Below are positions 36,481 through 47,381 of a DNA stretch of 64,000 bases, piece after piece. The stretch is taken from positions 124,001 through 188,000 of the forward strand of contig JABSOW010000004.1 in NCBI GenBank assembly GCA_013215465.1. The letters are read 5' to 3'. A program made the position numbers and the translations under genes. How positions within the stretch are numbered: the first letter of the stretch is position 1; the number at the start of each line of letters is the position of its first letter. Source of the DNA: Colwellia sp. GTDB lineage: Bacteria; Pseudomonadota; Gammaproteobacteria; Enterobacterales; Alteromonadaceae. The notes under the pieces are model-generated. The model ran no database searches, was not told the DNA's origin, and saw nothing but the letters and a program-made list of their open reading frames with translations.

Positions 36481-37974
36481 TTATTGTTCTTCTTGTTTGG
36501 TATTGTGGTAGTTGGGCTCATGACATTGGCGTTTTACTGAATATTTAAACACTAATTTTCCTAATGTTTTTACTGCACTTTCTACTTGCTCATTCCACTG
36601 CACACCATAACTAATACGCATGTAATTGGCATATTTGCCAGAGGGTGAAAAAATAATGCCGGGAGCAAAACTAACTCCTTGTGCTAGTGCTTGTTTAAAA
36701 AAATCACTGGTATTCACGTGCGACTGACACCTGATCCATAACACACTGCCTCCCTGAGGTTTAGAAATACACACTGCACTAGGAAAATGCTCCGATATTA
36801 ATGCCCGCATGCGTTCACAGTTATAAATTAATTTTTTACGCAGTACGCATAAGTGACGATCATAATCACCACTTTGAATATACTCATTTAAGGTCCACTG
36901 CTGTAACATCGGCGTTGAGCAAGACTGCGCACGCTTAATACGCTTGGCTTGCTCTTCATATTTTCCCGGTAATAACCAACCAGTTCTATAGCCTGGCGCC
37001 GCGGTTTTTGAAAATGACGAACAAGTCATCACCAAGCCTTTTTCTGAATATAACTGGGCTGGTTTAGGTTTATGCTCACTAAAATATAGCTCGCTATAAA
37101 CATCATCTTCAATCAAGGGAATATTGTGCTGCTCAAGTAAACTAACCATCGCTTGTCGTTGCACGTCTGTTTTCATCGAGCCAAGCGGATTATTAATTGC
37201 AGTAGAGAATAAGCACGCTTTAATTGGATGTTGTTTAAGCGCTTTTGTTAATTCATCTAGGCAAACACCATCTTCTGTACAAGTGTAGATCTCTAACGTT
37301 TTCATCCCTAATGTTTCAATTAGTTCAATCATGCCAAAAAAGCATGGTGATTCTACGGCAATAACATCACCTCGTTGCGCGACACATTGCAAGGCAATAG
37401 ACAGCGCTTCTTGTGCGCCATTGGTAATTAAAATATCATCCGGATTAATAGCAACGCCTTGGTCTTGATAACGAAATGCTAATTGCATGCGCAACTTGGG
37501 ATCGCCAGTAGGTGGGCCATAACTAACCGCTTTTTCAGCCACCTTTGAAATAACTGAGCGCATCAATCGTGCTAAGGCTTTATCTGGTGGATTGGCTAGA
37601 ATAGGGTTAGAAATTCCTAATGCCACTGTGTTAGGCAAATGCACTGCTTCATGTACTTGTTCAATCATACTACGACATTGCACGGTTGTCGGTGCACAAT
37701 GTGACCATTTAGCGGGTCTGGGTTTTAAGGTCCTCGCTTGTAAAGCCGTTAGATAATAACCTGATTGCGGCCTAGCACAAACACGCCCTTGTCGTTCTAA
37801 TTCAATATAAGCTTGCTTTACTGTTGGTACACTAATTTCAAATTGTGCACTTAATTTTCGTAAACTGGGTAGTTTATCACCTGGCAATAAAGCGCCTGTT
37901 TGTTGTTGCTTTTCGATAAAATCAATCACTTGTTGATATAAAAAAGCTGAAGATGTTTTGTCTAATAAACGCAT
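36481..37974 (-). CDS. MocR/PdxR-type GntR regulator with aminotransferase domain
   Basis: A 497-residue transcription factor. The N-terminal winged helix (residues 10-78, GDKLPSLRKLSAQFEISVPTVKQAYIELERQG) is a GntR domain. Residues 110-475 are a fold-type I aminotransferase with the PLP lysine in CSSFSKTAAPGYRTGW and the cofactor Asp in EDDVYSELYF. Such proteins sense PLP-bound amino compounds. It is divergent from an EamA transporter (188 bp apart) and cotranscribed with an MFS pump, so both transporters are natural candidates for control. Confidence 0.92.
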   Translation of the reverse strand: MRLLDKTSSAFLYQQVIDFIEKQQQTGALLPGDKLPSLRKLSAQFEISVPTVKQAYIELERQGRVCARPQSGYYLTALQARTLKPRPAKWSHCAPTTVQCRSMIEQVHEAVHLPNTVALGISNPILANPPDKALARLMRSVISKVAEKAVSYGPPTGDPKLRMQLAFRYQDQGVAINPDDILITNGAQEALSIALQCVAQRGDVIAVESPCFFGMIELIETLGMKTLEIYTCTEDGVCLDELTKALKQHPIKACLFSTAINNPLGSMKTDVQRQAMVSLLEQHNIPLIEDDVYSELYFSEHKPKPAQLYSEKGLVMTCSSFSKTAAPGYRTGWLLPGKYEEQAKRIKRAQSCSTPMLQQWTLNEYIQSGDYDRHLCVLRKKLIYNCERMRALISEHFPSAVCISKPQGGSVLWIRCQSHVNTSDFFKQALAQGVSFAPGIIFSPSGKYANYMRISYGVQWNEQVESAVKTLGKLVFKYSVKRQCHEPNYHNTKQEEQ

Positions 37975-38162
37975 AACTAACTCAATATTGCTAAGGCAAA
38001 CTGTATAGGTTTCATTTTCATTATTCTGTATATGTTATTAAATCAAATTATCATTACACTGTCATCTCATCTTTTGATATTTAGCAATATAGCCGTTCTG
38101 CTTGAAGATGCATGATTCTGCAGGAATTCAAGTGGAGTGGGTATAAAGGAGCAATAGCTTTC

Positions 38163-39080
38163 ATGAACAATCATTTTCTATATTTGATCACCGTGCTGAT
38201 TTGGGGATCCACTTGGATTGCCATTAATTACCAACTCGGCGATGTAGCTCTGGAAGCTTCGATCACTTATCGCTTTGCTCTCGCTGCTTTTATTCTGTTT
38301 TTGTTTGCTAAAATAAAACAATTACCGCTACGCTTTTCACTAAGGCAACATGGCTTATTTGCTGCGTTTGGCATTTGTTTGTTTGGCATGAACTACTTAT
38401 TACTTTATTCCGCACAACAACATATCAATTCAGCACTGACCTGTATTGCCTTTTCGACCTTAATGATCATGAATATAATTAATACCCGTATTTTTTATAA
38501 AACGAAAATCACCAAGCAAGTATATATTGGCGGTACTTTTGGTTTATTAGGTATAGTGACGCTTTTTTGGCCGCAATTAACCGATATAACACTCGGTGCC
38601 GCTACATTCTTAGGGTTGGGCATGTGTTTACTCGGCACTTTTTCAGCCTCAATAGGTAATATGTTATCGATTAAAAATCAAAAAAATAATGTTCCTATCG
38701 TGCAAGCAAATGCATGGGGAATGTTATATGGCGCAATATTCACTGGTTTAGCGGTTATTTTACAAGGTAAACAATTTAGCTTCTCTTTTGAAATAGCCTA
38801 TGTAAGTTCATTACTTTATTTGTCATTATTTGGCTCAGTAATCGCGTTTGGTAGTTACTTAACCTTAATGACGCGTATAGGCCCGCACAAGACCTCTTAT
38901 GCTAATATTCTCTTTCCTGCCATTGCCGTAGTTATTTCTACTTTCGTTGAAGGCTTCCATTGGAGTGAATACACGGTAATTGGTTTAAGCTTTATCTTAC
39001 TGGGAAATTTAGTAGTATTAACAAAGCTCAGCTTACTACCACGATTATTGGCTAATAAAGTATCAGCAACCAATAGGTGA
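38163..39080 (+). CDS. EamA/DMT-family transporter
   Basis: A 305-residue protein with ten membrane helices in two EamA repeats. It starts NHFLYLITVLIWGSTWIAIN, the usual first helix, with a second repeat from about residue 150. It probably exports a metabolite or amino acid. The ATG at 38163, preceded by AAAGGAG, is chosen over 38112. It lies opposite the MocR regulator, an arrangement common for MocR-controlled exporters. Confidence 0.85.
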   Translation: MNNHFLYLITVLIWGSTWIAINYQLGDVALEASITYRFALAAFILFLFAKIKQLPLRFSLRQHGLFAAFGICLFGMNYLLLYSAQQHINSALTCIAFSTLMIMNIINTRIFYKTKITKQVYIGGTFGLLGIVTLFWPQLTDITLGAATFLGLGMCLLGTFSASIGNMLSIKNQKNNVPIVQANAWGMLYGAIFTGLAVILQGKQFSFSFEIAYVSSLLYLSLFGSVIAFGSYLTLMTRIGPHKTSYANILFPAIAVVISTFVEGFHWSEYTVIGLSFILLGNLVVLTKLSLLPRLLANKVSATNR

Positions 39081-39177
39081 TCCCCTTACTTAATGGTTCA
39101 CCTTGCTTTAGCGACAAAACTTGCTGTTGAAGTAAAACAAAACGATATTAATCGTATGCACTGGAGAAAAATCAACC

Positions 39178-39246
39178 TTAATGCTATCAATTAAACGACA
39201 TTAATAGCATTAAAGCTGCTGAAATATGACGTAAACTTGTTATAAT
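39178..39246 (+). promoter_or_regulatory. inverted repeat and -10 element upstream of fbp
   Basis: TTAATGCTAT (39178-39187) and ATAGCATTAA (39204-39213) form a perfect 10-bp inverted repeat with a 16-bp gap. A consensus TATAAT is at 39241-39246, about 150 bp before the fbp ATG, with a poor -35. The role of the repeat is unknown; a regulator site is possible. Nothing else was seen in 39081-39393. Confidence 0.4.
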
Positions 39247-39393
39247 TAAAGTGAAAGTAAAATAAATCACTACAAAAAAACAATGACTTTTGCTTTCAGG
39301 AAATAAAGCGCTATTAACAAGTACGCACCCTCATTAATAGCTAATATTAACTTATATTATCAAGTATAAACTTTAACGTTATTAGGTAACCCA

Positions 39394-40362
39394 ATGCAAC
39401 GATTAGCACCAGCTCTACGCCAAGACAATGTTCCACTAGACCTTATTTCATTAATCAAAACCATTTTAGCTGCCACCAAAGAAATTTCTTTTCGCGTTAG
39501 CCAAGCACATTTAGGTGATTTAATGGGGTCAACCTTAGATGAAAACATTCAAGGTGAAGTACAAAAAAAATTAGACGTGGTTGCTAACGAATTATTTAAA
39601 GATATTTTGCTTGAATCAGGTTTTGTCAAAGCCATTTCGTCTGAAGAAGAAGATACCTCTGTAGCAGGTAATGATAATGGTAAGTACCTTGTTTCATTTG
39701 ACCCGTTAGACGGCAGCTCAAATATCGACATTAACTCACTTATTGGAACTATTTTTTCTATCCATGAAGCGCCAACAGATATGGCTGCCGATGACTCGGA
39801 TATGTTCAAGCAAGCAGGACATCGTCAAGTTTGTGCCGGTTATGTTTTATATGGCCCAGCAACGATGTTGGTTATGACCACAGGTAGCGGCACGCATTTT
39901 TATGTATTAGATAGAACACACGGTGGCTATTTATTAGTTGAGCGCAACGTACAAGTACCGGTTGATACCCAAGAGTTTGCTGTTAACATGTCAAACCAAC
40001 GTTTCTGGCAAGCACCAATGCAAAATTACATCAACGACTTAATTGCTGGTGACACTGGCCCGCGTAATAAAAACTTTAACATGCGTTGGATTGCGGCCAT
40101 GGTTGGCGATATACACCGTGTTTTATGTCGCGGTGGTATCTTCACCTACCCTACCGACAGCAAAAACGCAAAACAACCTTATAAATTGCGTTTAATGTAT
40201 GAAGCCAACCCTATGGCATTTCTTCTCGAACAAGCAGGTGGCTTAGCCATGACCAGTGAAGGTCGTATTATGGATATTGAGCCAAGTAGCATTCACCAAC
40301 GAGTTGAAGTTATTATGGGCTCTAAAAACGAAGTGGAAACTTGTTTAAGTTATTATAAATAA
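39394..40362 (+). CDS. fbp: fructose-1,6-bisphosphatase class 1
   Basis: A 322-residue gluconeogenic enzyme converting fructose-1,6-bisphosphate to fructose-6-phosphate. The metal and substrate site [20 protein letters not shown] is intact, followed by [16 protein letters not shown] and the late block [20 protein letters not shown] lies 10 bp before the ATG. It is monocistronic with its own terminator. Confidence 0.97.
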   Translation: MQRLAPALRQDNVPLDLISLIKTILAATKEISFRVSQAHLGDLMGSTLDENIQGEVQKKLDVVANELFKDILLESGFVKAISSEEEDTSVAGNDNGKYLVSFDPLDGSSNIDINSLIGTIFSIHEAPTDMAADDSDMFKQAGHRQVCAGYVLYGPATMLVMTTGSGTHFYVLDRTHGGYLLVERNVQVPVDTQEFAVNMSNQRFWQAPMQNYINDLIAGDTGPRNKNFNMRWIAAMVGDIHRVLCRGGIFTYPTDSKNAKQPYKLRLMYEANPMAFLLEQAGGLAMTSEGRIMDIEPSSIHQRVEVIMGSKNEVETCLSYYK

Positions 40363-40383
40363 ACAACACCTTTTCAGAATAAT

Positions 40384-40407
40384 GCCTTACTTTGTTAAGG
40401 CTTTTTT
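40384..40407 (+). terminator. fbp terminator
   Basis: Stem GCCTTA...TAAGGC with loop CTTTGT, followed by six T, 22 bp after the fbp stop. Confidence 0.85.
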
Positions 40408-40566
40408 ATTGTCTATAATAAGGTTAACGAACGTTAGTATACTTGGTCTGTATCGAATAATATGATATTTCAGTATTGTTCTCATTAATCAAAAATACAG
40501 CTAAAAAATATTCACTGATAATAAAATTTTTAGCCGTTAATAATTTTTAAATATATATATGATTTT

Positions 40567-40660
40567 GACAAGGGAACAACCATTCTCTTCAATCAATGCC
40601 TTGCCTAAAGACGTTTCTAATTCCAGCTGAATCCTGCATTTTGAGGTAACACCGGTATAT
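40567..40660. repeat. partial copy of dispersed repeat family A
   Basis: This right-half copy matches 7850-7932 almost base for base (AAGGGAACAACCATTCTCTT through CTGCATTTTGAGGTAACACC). It lies 43 bp before a small lipoprotein gene and may supply part of that gene's upstream region. Confidence 0.8.
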
Positions 40661-40702
40661 TCACTACACTAGAAGAGATACCATATATAAAAAGGAGTAC
40701 TC

Positions 40703-41089
40703 ATGTTAACAATCTCTAAATTAGCGACTACTTTATTTTTTAGTATTGTACTTTCTGCTTGCACTAACTTAGACAACGACAAGGTTAATGACAGCACTAA
40801 TAGCCAGTGGGATTTTGATCACCATATTCAGTTTATACAAACCAAATTAGCAGACAATCACTATCAACTAGAAATAATTCCCAATAACAAAGTTAACTTT
40901 TCACGGTTAGCCACTTTTTTGTTACGGAAGTCTTATCGCCTTTGTGGCGGCTACCATTACCAGCTCGAAATTGTTCAGGGAATTGAAGGTTTTGACGACA
41001 AACGTGCTATGCCTAACTATATATTTCCAGCACTTATTGCCAAAGTTGAATGTAAGCCTAAGTTGAATAAAAAAAATGCTGACTTATAG
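40703..41089 (+). CDS. hypothetical lipoprotein
   Basis: A 128-residue protein with a lipoprotein signal (LFFSIVLSAC, Cys near 20). The mature domain has two further cysteines (RLCGGYHYQLEI and KVECKP) that could form a disulfide. AAAAGGAG precedes the ATG. No family was recognised. It is flanked by a repeat copy and a bidirectional terminator. Confidence 0.65.
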   Translation: MLTISKLATTLFFSIVLSACTNLDNDKVNDSTNSQWDFDHHIQFIQTKLADNHYQLEIIPNNKVNFSRLATFLLRKSYRLCGGYHYQLEIVQGIEGFDDKRAMPNYIFPALIAKVECKPKLNKKNADL

Positions 41090-41176
41090 CGGTCGGCATA
41101 AAACTTGAACTGATTGCTATACCAATTATCAAGAAAAATGTCACTGGTAGTGTAGATAAATATCAAAGTAAAAATA

Positions 41177-41211
41177 AAAAAGGGTTGCTGTTTTAAACAG
41201 TAACCCTTTTT
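41177..41211. terminator. bidirectional terminator between the lipoprotein and acnB-like genes
   Basis: A 17-bp stem (AAAAAGGGTTGCTGTTT against AAACAGTAACCCTTTTT, one mismatch) with A-rich and T-rich flanks, so it serves both converging genes. Confidence 0.88.
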
Positions 41212-41251
41212 ATTTATATAAGCTTATTTCACGGTGTTTTGTGAAATTTTC

Positions 41252-44065
41252 TTAGCTAGGATCGGCAATGTTCACTGCAGCAGATGTTACGTGAGTAGTC
41301 ATCGCTTCTGTCGGTGGCGCGAAGTCGGTAAGGTGAATACCATCTACTGCGCTCTTGTACTCTTCAATAGAAGGGAAACGACCAAGCATAGTTGCCAGTA
41401 CCACTAATGGGGTAGAGCCAAGTAGTGATTCACCTTTCTTCTCTACAGTATCAGCGACAACACGGCCTTGGAACAAGCGAGTTGACGTAGCGATAACGGT
41501 ATCGCCTGGTTCAGCTTTCTCTTGGTTACCCATACATAAGTTACAACCAGGACGTTCTAGGTACATGATGTTTTCATATTTAGTACGTGCAGCGTCTTTA
41601 GGTTTGCTGTCATCAAATTGGAAACCTGAATACTTCTCAAGAATTGCCCAGTCGCCTTCGGCTTTAAGCTCATCAACAATGTTATACGTAGGTGGCGCGA
41701 CCACTAATGGTGCTTTAAATTCAATTTTCTGACCTTGCGCTTCCATGTTGCGTAACATTTGCGCGATGATTTGCATATCACCTTTATGTACCATACAAGA
41801 GCCAACAAAACCTAAGTCAACTTTCTTAGTACCTTTGTAGTACGAAACAGGTCGAATAGCATCATGGGTATAACGCTTAGATACGTCTTCGTTGTTAACG
41901 TCTGGATCGGCAATCATTGGCTCGTCGATAACATCTAAATCAACAACAACTTCTGCGTAGTACTTAGCATTGTCATCCGGCGTTAACGCTGGTGTAGTGC
42001 CTGACTGAATTCCTTCAATACGTTTGCTGGCAATATCGATAAGCCCTTGAAGCGTTTTAGCTGGGTTTTCCATACCTTTATCAATCATGATTTGGATACG
42101 GCTCTTAGCGATTTCTAATGAAGCAATTAAGGTATCATCTTGAGAAATACAGATTGAAGCTTTTGCTTTCATTTCTGCAGACCAATCTGTGAACGTAAAG
42201 GCTTGGTCAGCTAATAAAGTACCGATATGCACTTCAATTACACGACCTTGGAAGACGTTTTCACCGCCAAATTGCTTAAGCATTTGCATTTGAGTCGCGT
42301 GCACCACATCACGAAAATCCATGTGGCTTTTCATATGCCCCTTGAACGTCACTTTAACAGACTCAGGAATTGGCATTGCAGATTCACCTGTTGCCAGTGC
42401 AATTGCTACAGTACCTGAGTCAGCACCAAAGGCAACACCCTTAGACATACGGGTATGAGAGTCACCACCGATGATGATAGCGCGATCGTCAACGGTAATA
42501 TCATTCAATACTTTGTGAATAACATCAGTCATTGAATGATAAACAGCTTTTGGATCACGTGCAGTGATTAGACCAAACGCGTTCATAAAGCTCATTAATT
42601 TAGGCGTGTTCGCTTTTGCTTTACTATCCCAAACAGAGGCAGTATGACAACCTGATTGGAATGCACCATCAACAATTGGCGAAATAGTAGAAGCAGCCAT
42701 CGCTTCTAATTCCTGACATGTCATCGGGCCAGTTGTGTCTTGCGAGCCGACAATATTTATTTTAACACGAACGTTTGATCCTGCGTGTAGTGGTGAGTCA
42801 GATAAAACGCCAACTGCGTTACGGTTAAATATCTTCTCAACAGCAGTTAAGCCTTGACCTTCAATTGAAATTTCTTTTGAAGCGGCATATACGTTTACAA
42901 GTTCAACACCTAAAGCTTTTGCTGCAAATGTTTGTAGTTTCTTACCGAACGTTACCGCATATGAGCCGCCAGCTTTCATGAATTCTTGCTTTTGCGGTGT
43001 GAACGCCGACGATATATCAGCAAGCTCTTCGTTGCCGTTGTATAATTTCATCGCTTTGGTATCAATAGTTAATACAGTACCTGTAGCAACGGAGTAGGCT
43101 TCTGCTAGCACTGCATCGCCATTTTCATCAACAACCGCATTACCACTGGCATCTACTTTCTTAACCCAGTTTTTAAGGTCAAGACCAATACCACCGGTTA
43201 CATCAACCGTTGTTAGGAAGATTGGCGCGATACCATTTGTGCCAGCAACAATTGGTGCGATGTTAATAAAAGGTACGTATGGACTTGCTTTTTTACCTGT
43301 TAATAGTGCAACGTTGTTAACACCAGACATACGAGATGAACCAACACCCATAGTGCCTTTTTCAGCAATTAACATCACTTTAGCGTTAGGGTACTTAGCT
43401 TGTAATGCTTTTATTTCTTCTTGCGCTTCAGGAGTGCACATACATTGACCATGTAATTCACGATCTGCACGAGAGTGAGCTTGATGACCTGGAGATAATA
43501 AATCGGTTGAGATATCGCCTTCGCCAGCAATATAAGTAACTACTTCAATTTTTTCTGCTATTTCTGGCAGCTTAGTGAAAAACTCAGCTTGTGCGTAGCT
43601 TTCAAGAATATCTTTAGCAAGTGTATTGCCTGCTTTAAAAGCCGTTTCAAGACGAGCGGTATCAGCGTCATATAGAAATACTTGTGTTTTTAATACTTCC
43701 GCCGCTGGTGCTGCTACTGCTGCGTCATCAGATAGAGCTAAATCAAGAAGCACTTCAATTGAAGGCCCGCCTTTCATGTGAGATAGTAATTCAAAAGCAA
43801 AAGTCGGGGTAATTTCAGCGACTACTGATTCAGCTAAAATAATTTCTTTTAGAAAAGCAGCTTTTACACCTGCAGCACTTGTCGTTCCTGGCAAAGTGTT
43901 ATAAATGAAAAAGTTAAGAGAATCTGCTCTATACTCATTACCTGAATCTTTAATCTGAGCAATAATCTCAGATAATAATTCAGCACCATCGATTGGCAAA
44001 GGAGCCAGTCCAAGATCATTTTTACGACTTTCAATTTCTGCGATATACTCTAAATACAGGCTCAT
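41252..44065 (-). CDS. AcnB-family aconitate hydratase, long variant
   Basis: A 937-residue [4Fe-4S] hydratase of the AcnB type, 75 residues longer than the copy at 44762. It has the N-terminal HEAT-like domain (MSLYLEYIAEIESRKNDLGL onward), the swivel domain (KGTMGVGSSRMSGV) and the three cluster domains. Cluster cysteines lie in FVGSCMVHKG and PGCNLCMGNQ. Around [17 protein letters not shown] it has Cys where standard AcnB has Arg. Its opening resembles, from memory, AcnB proteins of Bacteroidetes rather than of gammaproteobacteria. It may act on aconitate or methylaconitate. GAGAGAG precedes the ATG. Confidence 0.88.
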   Translation of the reverse strand: MSLYLEYIAEIESRKNDLGLAPLPIDGAELLSEIIAQIKDSGNEYRADSLNFFIYNTLPGTTSAAGVKAAFLKEIILAESVVAEITPTFAFELLSHMKGGPSIEVLLDLALSDDAAVAAPAAEVLKTQVFLYDADTARLETAFKAGNTLAKDILESYAQAEFFTKLPEIAEKIEVVTYIAGEGDISTDLLSPGHQAHSRADRELHGQCMCTPEAQEEIKALQAKYPNAKVMLIAEKGTMGVGSSRMSGVNNVALLTGKKASPYVPFINIAPIVAGTNGIAPIFLTTVDVTGGIGLDLKNWVKKVDASGNAVVDENGDAVLAEAYSVATGTVLTIDTKAMKLYNGNEELADISSAFTPQKQEFMKAGGSYAVTFGKKLQTFAAKALGVELVNVYAASKEISIEGQGLTAVEKIFNRNAVGVLSDSPLHAGSNVRVKINIVGSQDTTGPMTCQELEAMAASTISPIVDGAFQSGCHTASVWDSKAKANTPKLMSFMNAFGLITARDPKAVYHSMTDVIHKVLNDITVDDRAIIIGGDSHTRMSKGVAFGADSGTVAIALATGESAMPIPESVKVTFKGHMKSHMDFRDVVHATQMQMLKQFGGENVFQGRVIEVHIGTLLADQAFTFTDWSAEMKAKASICISQDDTLIASLEIAKSRIQIMIDKGMENPAKTLQGLIDIASKRIEGIQSGTTPALTPDDNAKYYAEVVVDLDVIDEPMIADPDVNNEDVSKRYTHDAIRPVSYYKGTKKVDLGFVGSCMVHKGDMQIIAQMLRNMEAQGQKIEFKAPLVVAPPTYNIVDELKAEGDWAILEKYSGFQFDDSKPKDAARTKYENIMYLERPGCNLCMGNQEKAEPGDTVIATSTRLFQGRVVADTVEKKGESLLGSTPLVVLATMLGRFPSIEEYKSAVDGIHLTDFAPPTEAMTTHVTSAAVNIADPS

Positions 44066-44251
44066 GTGATACTCTCTCTAGCTATAAAGACGCTAATAAT
44101 ATTCTATATTAGCAGGATAATTTTTTTGCGCTTATTTTAGCAGATTTTCTACTGACTACTAATCATTTGCTTAAATAAGCACTATTCATACAACCTATAG
44201 GAGATAGAAGTGTCAGTTATAGTAGTTATATTAGGTTATTGATTACACAGA

Positions 44252-44275
44252 AAACACCCTTTAGTAAGGGGGTTT
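44252..44275 (-). terminator. hairpin after the toxin-like remnant
   Basis: Stem AAACACCCTT against AAGGGGGTTT (9 of 10 paired) with a 4-nt loop. On the minus strand it is followed by TCTGTG rather than a strong T-run. It begins 6 bp past the remnant's stop codon. Confidence 0.4.
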
Positions 44276-44280
44276 ACGTA

Positions 44281-44364
44281 CTAAAGTCGCCTATGTCCAT
44301 GCAAGATTGCGACTAAAATACGATTATCTTGGCAGATGTAAAGTGCGTCTAGTCGCTGAAAGCA
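44281..44364 (-). pseudogene. possible C-terminal remnant of a RelE/ParE-type toxin gene
   Basis: Minus-strand reading gives RLDALYICQDNRIL followed by VAILHGHRRL and a stop. The strand-strand-HGxRxL ending resembles the C-terminus of ParE/RelE toxins. A stop precedes the frame only 4 codons before the Arg, so no start or antitoxin remains. The rest of 44066-44761 shows no other gene. Confidence 0.3.
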
Positions 44365-44761
44365 ACCCTATCCCCTATCTATTCAAGCTACCCCAACCTA
44401 CTATATTAACACATCATGTAGCCATCTTAACGAGCCTACATTGTTAATTTTTTACATAATAAAACCTTAAACAAAAGTAAATATTTCCGACAATATAAAA
44501 ACAAAAAAACAATAGACTAGTAAAATGGTCGTATAGATAACAAGCATAATACACACAAGTACTTGATACTTAAATAGTATACATAATAAAAATATCGAAA
44601 ATAAACATCGTGATTAATCATAAACAACAAAAAGTGTCGACAATATTGTATTATCAAGGTAATTTTTAGTCCTAGATACTTACAAGCTTTGTCCTAAAAT
44701 GGCTCTAAATTACCGAGTCATCCCTAAAGTGACTAGTGTCTCCAATAAGAAGGTGAATGTC

Positions 44762-47350
44762 GTGCTTCAAGAATATCGTAACCATGTCGCCGAGCGTGCC
44801 GCAGAAGGTATAGTACCTAAGCCGCTTGATGCTGAACAAGTAACTCAATTAGTTGAATTAATTAAAAACCCTCCAACTGGTGAAGAAGCGTTTTTATTAG
44901 CATTATTAGCCGATCGTATTCCTCCTGGTGTTGATGATGCCGCTTACGTTAAAGCGGGTTTCTTAGCTGCTATTGCTAACGGCAAAGCTAGCTCCCCCAT
45001 TATCGATGCTACACGTGCTTTAGAATTATTAGGTACTATGCTTGGTGGTTATAACATCGATCCTATGATTGCCGCTCTTGATAGCGATAACGCTGAAATT
45101 GCTGTAGTGGGTTTATCAAAAACCTTGCTCATGTTTGATGCTTTTCATGACGTGCAAGAAAAAGCACAAGCCGGTAATGCCGCGGCGCAAAAAGTATTAG
45201 AATCTTGGGCTGCTGGCGAATGGTTTACCAACAAAGCAAAAGTTGCCGAGAAAATCACCGTAAAAGTATTTAAAGTCACTGGTGAAACTAACACCGATGA
45301 TTTATCACCCGCACCTGATGCTTGGTCACGTCCTGATATTCCACTACATGCCAAATCGATGCTTAAAATAGGCCGTGATGGTATCAATCCTGATAATGAT
45401 GGCAGCATTGGTCCAATCGTGCAGATTAAAGAATTACAAAAAGACGGTATTCAACTAGCCTACGTGGGTGATGTGGTTGGTACTGGCTCTTCACGTAAAT
45501 CGGCCACTAACTCAGTGTTATGGTTTATGGGCGAAGACATTCCTCATGTACCTAACAAACGTGGGGGTGGTGTCTGTTTAGGTGGTAAAATCGCCCCTAT
45601 TTTCTACAACACCATGGAAGATTCAGGCGCATTACCAATTGAATTAGACGTACAAAAAATGAATATGGGCGATATTATTGATATCTATCCATACCAAGGC
45701 GTAGTTAAAAATGCTGCTGGTGACATTATTGCTGAATTTACCCTTAGCCCGGTATTATTAGATGAAGTTCGCGCTGGTGGCCGTATCCCATTAATCATTG
45801 GTCGTGGCTTAACTGGCCGTGCACGTGAAGCATTAAACCTTGGCGAAACTGATCTGTTCAATAAGCCTATTGATGTTGTTGAGACCGCTAAAGGTTATAC
45901 TTTGGCACAAAAAATGGTTGGTAAAGCTTGTGGCGTTGACGGCATTCGCCCAGGTCAATACTGTGAACCTAAAATGACTACCGTTGGTTCACAAGATACT
46001 ACCGGTCCGATGACCCGTGACGAGCTTAAAGATTTAGCTTGTTTAGGTTTCTCTGCTGATTTGGTGATGCAGTCTTTCTGTCATACCTCTGCGTATCCTA
46101 AGCCTGTTGATGTTATTACTCATCATACCTTGCCTGATTTCATGATGAACCGCGGTGGGGTTTCACTTCGTCCTGGCGATGGCGTAATTCACTCTTGGTT
46201 AAACCGGATGTTATTACCTGATACCGTAGGTACTGGTGGTGATTCACATACTCGCTTCCCATTAGGTATTTCATTCCCTGCCGGCTCTGGGTTAGTCGCC
46301 TTTGCTGCGGCAACAGGTGTTATGCCGCTTGATATGCCTGAGTCTTTCTTAGTACGCTTTAAAGGTGAAATGCAACCAGGTATCACCCTACGTGACTTGG
46401 TTCATGCAATACCTTATTACGGTATTAAAGCAGGTTTATTAACGGTAGAAAAAGCAGGTAAGATCAATGAGTTCTCTGGTCGTGTATTAGAGATTGAAGG
46501 TCTTAAAGGCTTAACCGTTGAGCAAGCTTTTGAATTGTCAGATGCCTCAGCAGAACGCTCTGCTGCGGGTTGTTCAATTAAACTTGAAGAAGCAGCCGTT
46601 GTTGAGTACTTAAATTCTAACATTGTTATGTTAAAGTGGATGATCAGTGAAGGTTACGGTGATGTTCGTACTATTACCCGCCGTATAAAAGGCATGGAAA
46701 CATGGTTAGCTAACCCAGAATTAATGTCTGCTGATGCCGATGCCGAATACGCATTTATACTTGAAATTGATTTAGCTGACATTACTGAGCCAGTAGTTTG
46801 TTGTCCGAACGATCCAGATGATGCTAAATTATTATCAGCGGTTGAAAACACACCAATTGATGAAGTATTTATCGGCTCTTGTATGACTAATATTGGGCAT
46901 TTCCGTGCTGCAGGTAAATTACTAGAAGAGTTTGGTGGCACACTAACTACACGTATGTGGGTTACACCACCAACGAAAATGGATAGCGCACAGTTAAGTG
47001 ATGAAGGTTACTTCTCTATATACGGTAAAGCTGGCGTACGTGTTGAGCCTCCAGGGTGTTCATTGTGTATGGGTAACCAAGCACGTGTTGCTGATAAGTC
47101 TACCGTTGTTTCTACTTCAACGCGTAACTTCCCGAACCGTTTAGGTACTGGCGCTAATGTTTATTTAGCATCAGCTGAATTAACGGCAGTAAGTGCTATT
47201 TTAGGTAAGTTACCAACGCCTGCTGAGTACTTCGAGTATGCTGGTAAAATTGATGCTACTGCTGTTGATACCTACCGCTATTTGAACTTCGATAAGATGG
47301 AAAGTTACACAGCAAAAGCTGATAAAGTTATCTTACAGGTAGAAGTTTAA
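44762..47350 (+). CDS. acnB: bifunctional aconitate hydratase 2/2-methylisocitrate dehydratase
   Basis: An 862-residue TCA-cycle enzyme that interconverts citrate and isocitrate. The frame opens at 44699, but GTG at 44762, preceded by AAGAAGG at 8 bp, restores the family start ([20 protein letters not shown]) and the usual 860-residue length. Domains in order are HEAT-like, swivel ([17 protein letters not shown]) and the cluster domains. Cluster cysteines lie in [12 protein letters not shown] and [10 protein letters not shown]. It is divergent from a second, unlike AcnB across a 700-bp gap. A strong terminator follows. Confidence 0.96.
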   Translation: MLQEYRNHVAERAAEGIVPKPLDAEQVTQLVELIKNPPTGEEAFLLALLADRIPPGVDDAAYVKAGFLAAIANGKASSPIIDATRALELLGTMLGGYNIDPMIAALDSDNAEIAVVGLSKTLLMFDAFHDVQEKAQAGNAAAQKVLESWAAGEWFTNKAKVAEKITVKVFKVTGETNTDDLSPAPDAWSRPDIPLHAKSMLKIGRDGINPDNDGSIGPIVQIKELQKDGIQLAYVGDVVGTGSSRKSATNSVLWFMGEDIPHVPNKRGGGVCLGGKIAPIFYNTMEDSGALPIELDVQKMNMGDIIDIYPYQGVVKNAAGDIIAEFTLSPVLLDEVRAGGRIPLIIGRGLTGRAREALNLGETDLFNKPIDVVETAKGYTLAQKMVGKACGVDGIRPGQYCEPKMTTVGSQDTTGPMTRDELKDLACLGFSADLVMQSFCHTSAYPKPVDVITHHTLPDFMMNRGGVSLRPGDGVIHSWLNRMLLPDTVGTGGDSHTRFPLGISFPAGSGLVAFAAATGVMPLDMPESFLVRFKGEMQPGITLRDLVHAIPYYGIKAGLLTVEKAGKINEFSGRVLEIEGLKGLTVEQAFELSDASAERSAAGCSIKLEEAAVVEYLNSNIVMLKWMISEGYGDVRTITRRIKGMETWLANPELMSADADAEYAFILEIDLADITEPVVCCPNDPDDAKLLSAVENTPIDEVFIGSCMTNIGHFRAAGKLLEEFGGTLTTRMWVTPPTKMDSAQLSDEGYFSIYGKAGVRVEPPGCSLCMGNQARVADKSTVVSTSTRNFPNRLGTGANVYLASAELTAVSAILGKLPTPAEYFEYAGKIDATAVDTYRYLNFDKMESYTAKADKVILQVEV

Positions 47351-47381
47351 TAAGCTACTCACTAAATAATTTTTAAGTATA

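Noticed and set aside
44699-44761. ATG start of acnB at 44699
   Set aside because: The extra 21 residues are unlike AcnB. The GTG at 44762 has AAGAAGG at good spacing and gives standard length.
44066-44761. Riboswitch or iron-responsive element between the aconitase genes
   Set aside because: No recognisable conserved RNA motif or Fur-like palindrome stood out; only a toxin-like trace and a hairpin were found.
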